Of a stretch of DNA of 9,654 bases, positions 6,493 to 9,654 are shown in pieces. How positions within the stretch are numbered: position 1 is the stretch's first letter; each line of letters starts with the position of its first letter. The translations under genes and the position numbers were made by a program. The stretch comes from Bacteroidales bacterium UBA6346 (GTDB lineage Bacteria > Bacteroidota > Bacteroidia > Bacteroidales > UBA932). The notes beneath the pieces are model-generated. The model had not been told where the DNA came from. It saw only the letters and a list, made by a program, of their open reading frames with translations, and did not search any database. The DNA is taken from positions 734 to 10,387 of the forward strand of contig DJSA01000135.1 of NCBI GenBank assembly GCA_002438905.1, given 5' to 3'.

Positions 6493-8265
6493 ATGAAAAG
6501 AATATATTATGCACTTGCCGTGTCTGTTTGCCTGAGCGCCTTTGCCCAGGCTTTGACTGCACAGAACTATAATCCTACCGTTGTTGTGACAAACAAGTAT
6601 AAAGCTACTACGGAAGCGGCTCAAAAAGGCGAAATAGAGATGGCGGTTCCTGATTCAGTGCGCAGATTTGACATGACCTTCGATTACTCTGTGTTTGACA
6701 AGCCCTATCGAGGCGCATATGAATTCAGCCCATACAGCATTGATATGAAGCCGTCGTTTTGGGAACGGAAACCCGGGCTCTTCTACATGAATGCAGGAAT
6801 CGGCTATACGCTTCATCCTGAATTGGACATCGTTTATTCTCCGATTTCAAACGGAAGGCTTTCTATAGACATTTACGGAGCCCATCATTCCTACACCGGT
6901 GACTACCGAAAGGTCAACATTGACGAGCGCAGCCGTCTTACGGGGGTGAAGGAAGACGGGAAGAGGCAGTATTGGAAAGGCTGGAACTATGACATGGACA
7001 ATGATGCCGGAGTTTCGTTCCGCTATGACTGGGACAGGGTCGGGCTCACCGCTGACCTTGCATACGCCGGACTGCAGCAGCGGGACTGGCTCAGAAGCCG
7101 GAGTCTCGACCGGGGAACGGCGGAAGTCCGCGTGTTCTCGAAGGACACGGTTGGCGGAGGCATCGGCTTCTCCACATGGCTTAAGTACGGCTTCGGTCAT
7201 GATAGGATGACTCCACAGTATACCGCAGGACGCCTCTCTGTCAGCGAGAACAGCTTCAGGGCGGGGATCGATCTCGGCGTGCGCACGAAGAAATCCGGCC
7301 GCTTCGTCCTCGGAATGAATGCCGATGTTGCTGCATATATGTCCGCCCTCGGTCATAGGGCGGCTGTCTTTGAGTTTGCACCACGCTATGTACTGGACGT
7401 GAAGCGCTGGTCATTCGACATCGGAATCAAGGCGGACATCCCGGTGACGTCCGGAGGGGCGGGCTATGAGAACTCGGCAACGCACCAGTACGTCTATCCT
7501 TCGGTGAAGATCAGCTACGACTTTCGCCGCATTCCCCTGTATCTCTGGCTCGGGGTCGATGGCGGAGAGCGCATGAACTCCTATACCTCTCTCGTGGGCG
7601 ACTTCCGCCACTACGGAATATCCACCTCTTCACTCGCATCTCATGCCACTCTCGGCAACACAGTTGATCGGGTGAGGGCGTCCTTCGGACTTAAGGGGCG
7701 AATACGCTCCGTCTTCGGATATGATGCCTTTGTTTCCTACGCCGAACGCTCCACATCCGTGCTGGAACGTGTCCTAGTCAAGGGCGTGGAGCTTGGAGGC
7801 AGCACCATGACGATTCCTGTGTATGACCTTGCATTTGCTCCGTCCGGACTTCTGACTGCCGGACTTGACGCGAGATACTCCGATGACTGGGGACGTGTCG
7901 ATCTCGGGCTGCGCTACAACGGGCTGTTTGTCCGGGACGAGGCTCTCCAGTACATTGCTCCGGCGGCACTCACCGGTGATGTCTCCGTGCAGTTCAATAT
8001 AATCAGGCGAATTTTCGTTGGCGTCGGATGCGAGTTCTCGACCATTCGCAGAGGGCGGATTCTGACGGCGTCTAGCACTATGTCCGATTACAGAGTACCC
8101 GGTTTTGGCGACCCTTATTTCTCCGCAGAGTTCCAGTACAGCCGACAACTCTCTTTCTGGCTTCATGGCAGTCAACTCACGGGCCAGACCATACAGCGCA
8201 CTCCTCTCTATGCTGAAAGGGGACCGGAACTTACCGCCGGGCTGCGTTTGAGTTTTGGAAAATAA
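6493..8265 (+). CDS. Outer-membrane beta-barrel protein (TonB-receptor-like barrel without plug)
   Basis: Residues 1-24 form a good signal peptide (MKRIYY, hydrophobic core, ALTAQ, then NYNPTV). Residues 25-90 form a soluble segment with motifs VVVTNKY and VPDSVRRFDMTFDY. From about residue 95 to the end the sequence alternates polar and hydrophobic residues with many aromatic-ended strands (for example FYMNAGIGYTL, VDLGLRYNGLF), ending in AGLRLSFGK, as expected of a transmembrane beta-barrel. There is no recognisable TonB box or plug domain, so a transporter annotation would be an over-call even though relatives may be labelled TonB-dependent receptor. I chose the ATG at 6493; the frame also has a TTG three codons earlier, which adds nothing. 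It follows the TPR gene and probably shares its transcript. Location is well supported; cargo and role are unknown. Confidence 0.8.
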   Translation: MKRIYYALAVSVCLSAFAQALTAQNYNPTVVVTNKYKATTEAAQKGEIEMAVPDSVRRFDMTFDYSVFDKPYRGAYEFSPYSIDMKPSFWERKPGLFYMNAGIGYTLHPELDIVYSPISNGRLSIDIYGAHHSYTGDYRKVNIDERSRLTGVKEDGKRQYWKGWNYDMDNDAGVSFRYDWDRVGLTADLAYAGLQQRDWLRSRSLDRGTAEVRVFSKDTVGGGIGFSTWLKYGFGHDRMTPQYTAGRLSVSENSFRAGIDLGVRTKKSGRFVLGMNADVAAYMSALGHRAAVFEFAPRYVLDVKRWSFDIGIKADIPVTSGGAGYENSATHQYVYPSVKISYDFRRIPLYLWLGVDGGERMNSYTSLVGDFRHYGISTSSLASHATLGNTVDRVRASFGLKGRIRSVFGYDAFVSYAERSTSVLERVLVKGVELGGSTMTIPVYDLAFAPSGLLTAGLDARYSDDWGRVDLGLRYNGLFVRDEALQYIAPAALTGDVSVQFNIIRRIFVGVGCEFSTIRRGRILTASSTMSDYRVPGFGDPYFSAEFQYSRQLSFWLHGSQLTGQTIQRTPLYAERGPELTAGLRLSFGK

Positions 8266-8277
8266 TCGCTATATTTG
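8247..8277 (+). promoter_or_regulatory. gyrB promoter (TTTG-N19-TATATTTG)
   Basis: The -33 TTTG at 8247-8250 and -7 TATATTTG at 8270-8277 are separated by 19 bases, a full match to the Bacteroidota housekeeping promoter consensus. The -33 element lies inside the last codons of the beta-barrel gene and the -7 element just after its stop. Transcription would start near 8283, about 18 bases before the gyrB ATG. No terminator lies between the barrel gene and gyrB, so read-through from upstream is also possible. Confidence 0.8.
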
Positions 8278-8300
8278 CAGGCTAAAACGAATTTTACGAA

Positions 8301-9654
8301 ATGATTGAAAACGAAGAAATCAAGGCGGCGGAGCAGCAGTATTCCGCAAACAGCATTCAGGTTCTCGAAGGACTTGAGGCCGTAAGGAAAAGACCTTCAA
8401 TGTACATCGGCGACATTGGGGAAAGAGGTCTTCATCACCTTGTATATGAGGTCGTTGACAACAGTATAGATGAGGCGCTTGCGGGGTATTGCACACGCAT
8501 AGACGTCACAATCAACAAGGACAACTCCATCACCGTAAAGGATAACGGACGAGGCATCCCGACGGGCATGCATGAGAAGGAGCACCGCTCCGCCCTTGAG
8601 GTCGTCCTCACCGTGCTGCATGCCGGAGGAAAGTTCTCGAAGGACAGCTACAAGGTTTCGGGAGGTCTCCACGGGGTCGGCGTGAGCTGCGTCAACGCAC
8701 TTTCCGACTATCTTCGTGCGGAAATTCACCGCGAGGGCAAGGTTTTCGTCCAGGAATATTCAAAGGGCAAGCCGATAACGGCCGTCGAGGTTGTCGGCGA
8801 ATCCAACGATTCCGGCACGACCATCACATTCCATCCTGATGCCGAGATTTTCACGGTGACGACCCTTTACAAGTACAAGACGCTTGCAAACCGTCTCCGC
8901 GAGCTTGCGTTCCTTAATAAGGGTATTCGTCTGACTCTCACTGACTTACGCGAACCTGTCGAGGACGGAGGAAAGGAAATGATGGACGCGATCCATCCCG
9001 GAACGGAGGAATTCTACTCCGAGGAAGGGCTCAAGCAGTATGTCGAGTACATCAACTCCATCAGCCATAATGAACCGATAAGTTCGATTATATGCCTTGA
9101 GACCTCCAAAATTATCCCTATTGAGGTCGCCCTTCAGTACAACTCCGGTTTCACCGAGGAGGTCCGCTCATACGTCAATAACATCAATACCATAGAGGGC
9201 GGTACCCATCTTACGGGTTTCCGCCGCGGACTTACGAAGACCCTCAAGGCGTACGCTGAAAAGAACAACTTCCTCTCGAAGCTCAAGTTCGACCTTGCCG
9301 CCGAGGACTTTAGAGAGGGGCTCACTGCCGTGATTTCTGTCAAGGTCGCCGAACCTCAGTTCGAGGGGCAGACCAAGACCAAGCTCGGCAACGGAGAGGT
9401 CGACCCGGCAGTCTCTCAGGCCGTGTCTTCGGCACTTGAGGCATTCCTTGAGGAGAATCCTAAGGAGGCCAAGGCTATTGTTGACAAGGTGATACTTGCA
9501 GCGACGGCACGCCATGAGGCACGTAAGGCGCGTGAACTCGTGCAGAGAAAGTCCGTAATGTCAGGCGCAGGAATGCCGGGCAAGCTTGCAGATTGCTCCG
9601 AGAGGGATCCGGAGAAATGCGAGTTGTTTCTGGTCGAGGGAGACTCCGCAGGCG
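8301..9654 (+). CDS. gyrB: DNA gyrase subunit B (N-terminal part, runs off the window)
   Basis: GyrB is the ATPase subunit of DNA gyrase, which introduces negative supercoils. 451 codons are visible. The GHKL ATPase domain shows VYEVVDNSIDEALAGY (E50 the general base, N54 the Mg-binding residue), DNGRGIP (D81, nucleotide contact) and KVSGGLHGVGVSCVNALS (118-135). R144 aligns with E. coli R136, a coumarin-contact residue, so no resistance substitution is visible there. The transducer domain carries the QTKTK loop (357-361) with the ATP-contacting lysine. The window ends inside the TOPRIM motif EGDSAG (446-451), whose glutamate binds catalytic Mg. The start ATG follows AT-rich sequence and fits the usual N-terminus (SIQVLEGLEAVRKRPSMYIG begins at residue 18). 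ParE is the main alternative; the neighbourhood and motif set favour GyrB. Confidence 0.93.
   Translation, partial: MIENEEIKAAEQQYSANSIQVLEGLEAVRKRPSMYIGDIGERGLHHLVYEVVDNSIDEALAGYCTRIDVTINKDNSITVKDNGRGIPTGMHEKEHRSALEVVLTVLHAGGKFSKDSYKVSGGLHGVGVSCVNALSDYLRAEIHREGKVFVQEYSKGKPITAVEVVGESNDSGTTITFHPDAEIFTVTTLYKYKTLANRLRELAFLNKGIRLTLTDLREPVEDGGKEMMDAIHPGTEEFYSEEGLKQYVEYINSISHNEPISSIICLETSKIIPIEVALQYNSGFTEEVRSYVNNINTIEGGTHLTGFRRGLTKTLKAYAEKNNFLSKLKFDLAAEDFREGLTAVISVKVAEPQFEGQTKTKLGNGEVDPAVSQAVSSALEAFLEENPKEAKAIVDKVILAATARHEARKARELVQRKSVMSGAGMPGKLADCSERDPEKCELFLVEGDSAG

Noticed and set aside
6493..6540. Lipoprotein signal in the barrel protein (C13)
   Set aside because: The residues before C13 (VSV) do not form a lipobox, and the cysteine sits inside the hydrophobic core of an ordinary signal peptide.
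6847..7356. 169-codon minus-strand open frame inside the barrel gene
   Set aside because: It is antisense to a well-supported gene, with no promoter, and its translation shows no recognisable domain.

Overview
This window looks like an ordinary chromosomal stretch of a Bacteroidota bacterium, most likely order Bacteroidales. Several independent signs agree: the promoters carry the Bacteroidota -7 element TAnnTTTG (a full TTTG-N19-TAnnTTTG promoter precedes gyrB); start codons have AT-rich upstream sequence and no clear Shine-Dalgarno; and a TPR protein sits next to an outer-membrane beta-barrel of the kind found in this phylum. Genus cannot be fixed from the sequence alone. I see no mobile element, prophage, CRISPR array, tRNA or rRNA.

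Layout. (1) 1-403: rpmE encoding type B ribosomal protein L31, with a -7 element, a structured 5' leader and a strong intrinsic terminator. (2) 443-3397, minus strand: a three-gene operon read ftsE-like ABC ATPase, nth (endonuclease III), then a CvrA/NhaP2-type K+/H+ antiporter. ftsE and nth overlap by an ATGA. The antiporter converges on rpmE, and the rpmE terminator lies between them. (3) 3398-3484: a short divergent promoter region with one -7 element for each strand. (4) 3485-8265, plus strand: a 987-residue TPR protein and a 590-residue outer-membrane beta-barrel, 44 bases apart with no terminator between, so probably one envelope operon of unknown role. (5) 8301 to the right edge: gyrB, cut by the window inside the TOPRIM EGDSAG motif, with its promoter overlapping the 3' end of the barrel gene.

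Most genes here are housekeeping functions: translation, cell-division or envelope ATPase, base-excision repair, ion homeostasis and DNA supercoiling. The least understood part is the TPR/beta-barrel pair. Its layout suggests a periplasmic scaffold working with an outer-membrane protein, but no function can be assigned from the sequence. I found no convincing novel defence, mobile or biosynthetic system. All intergenic gaps are 100 bases or shorter, and their contents are described in the features.
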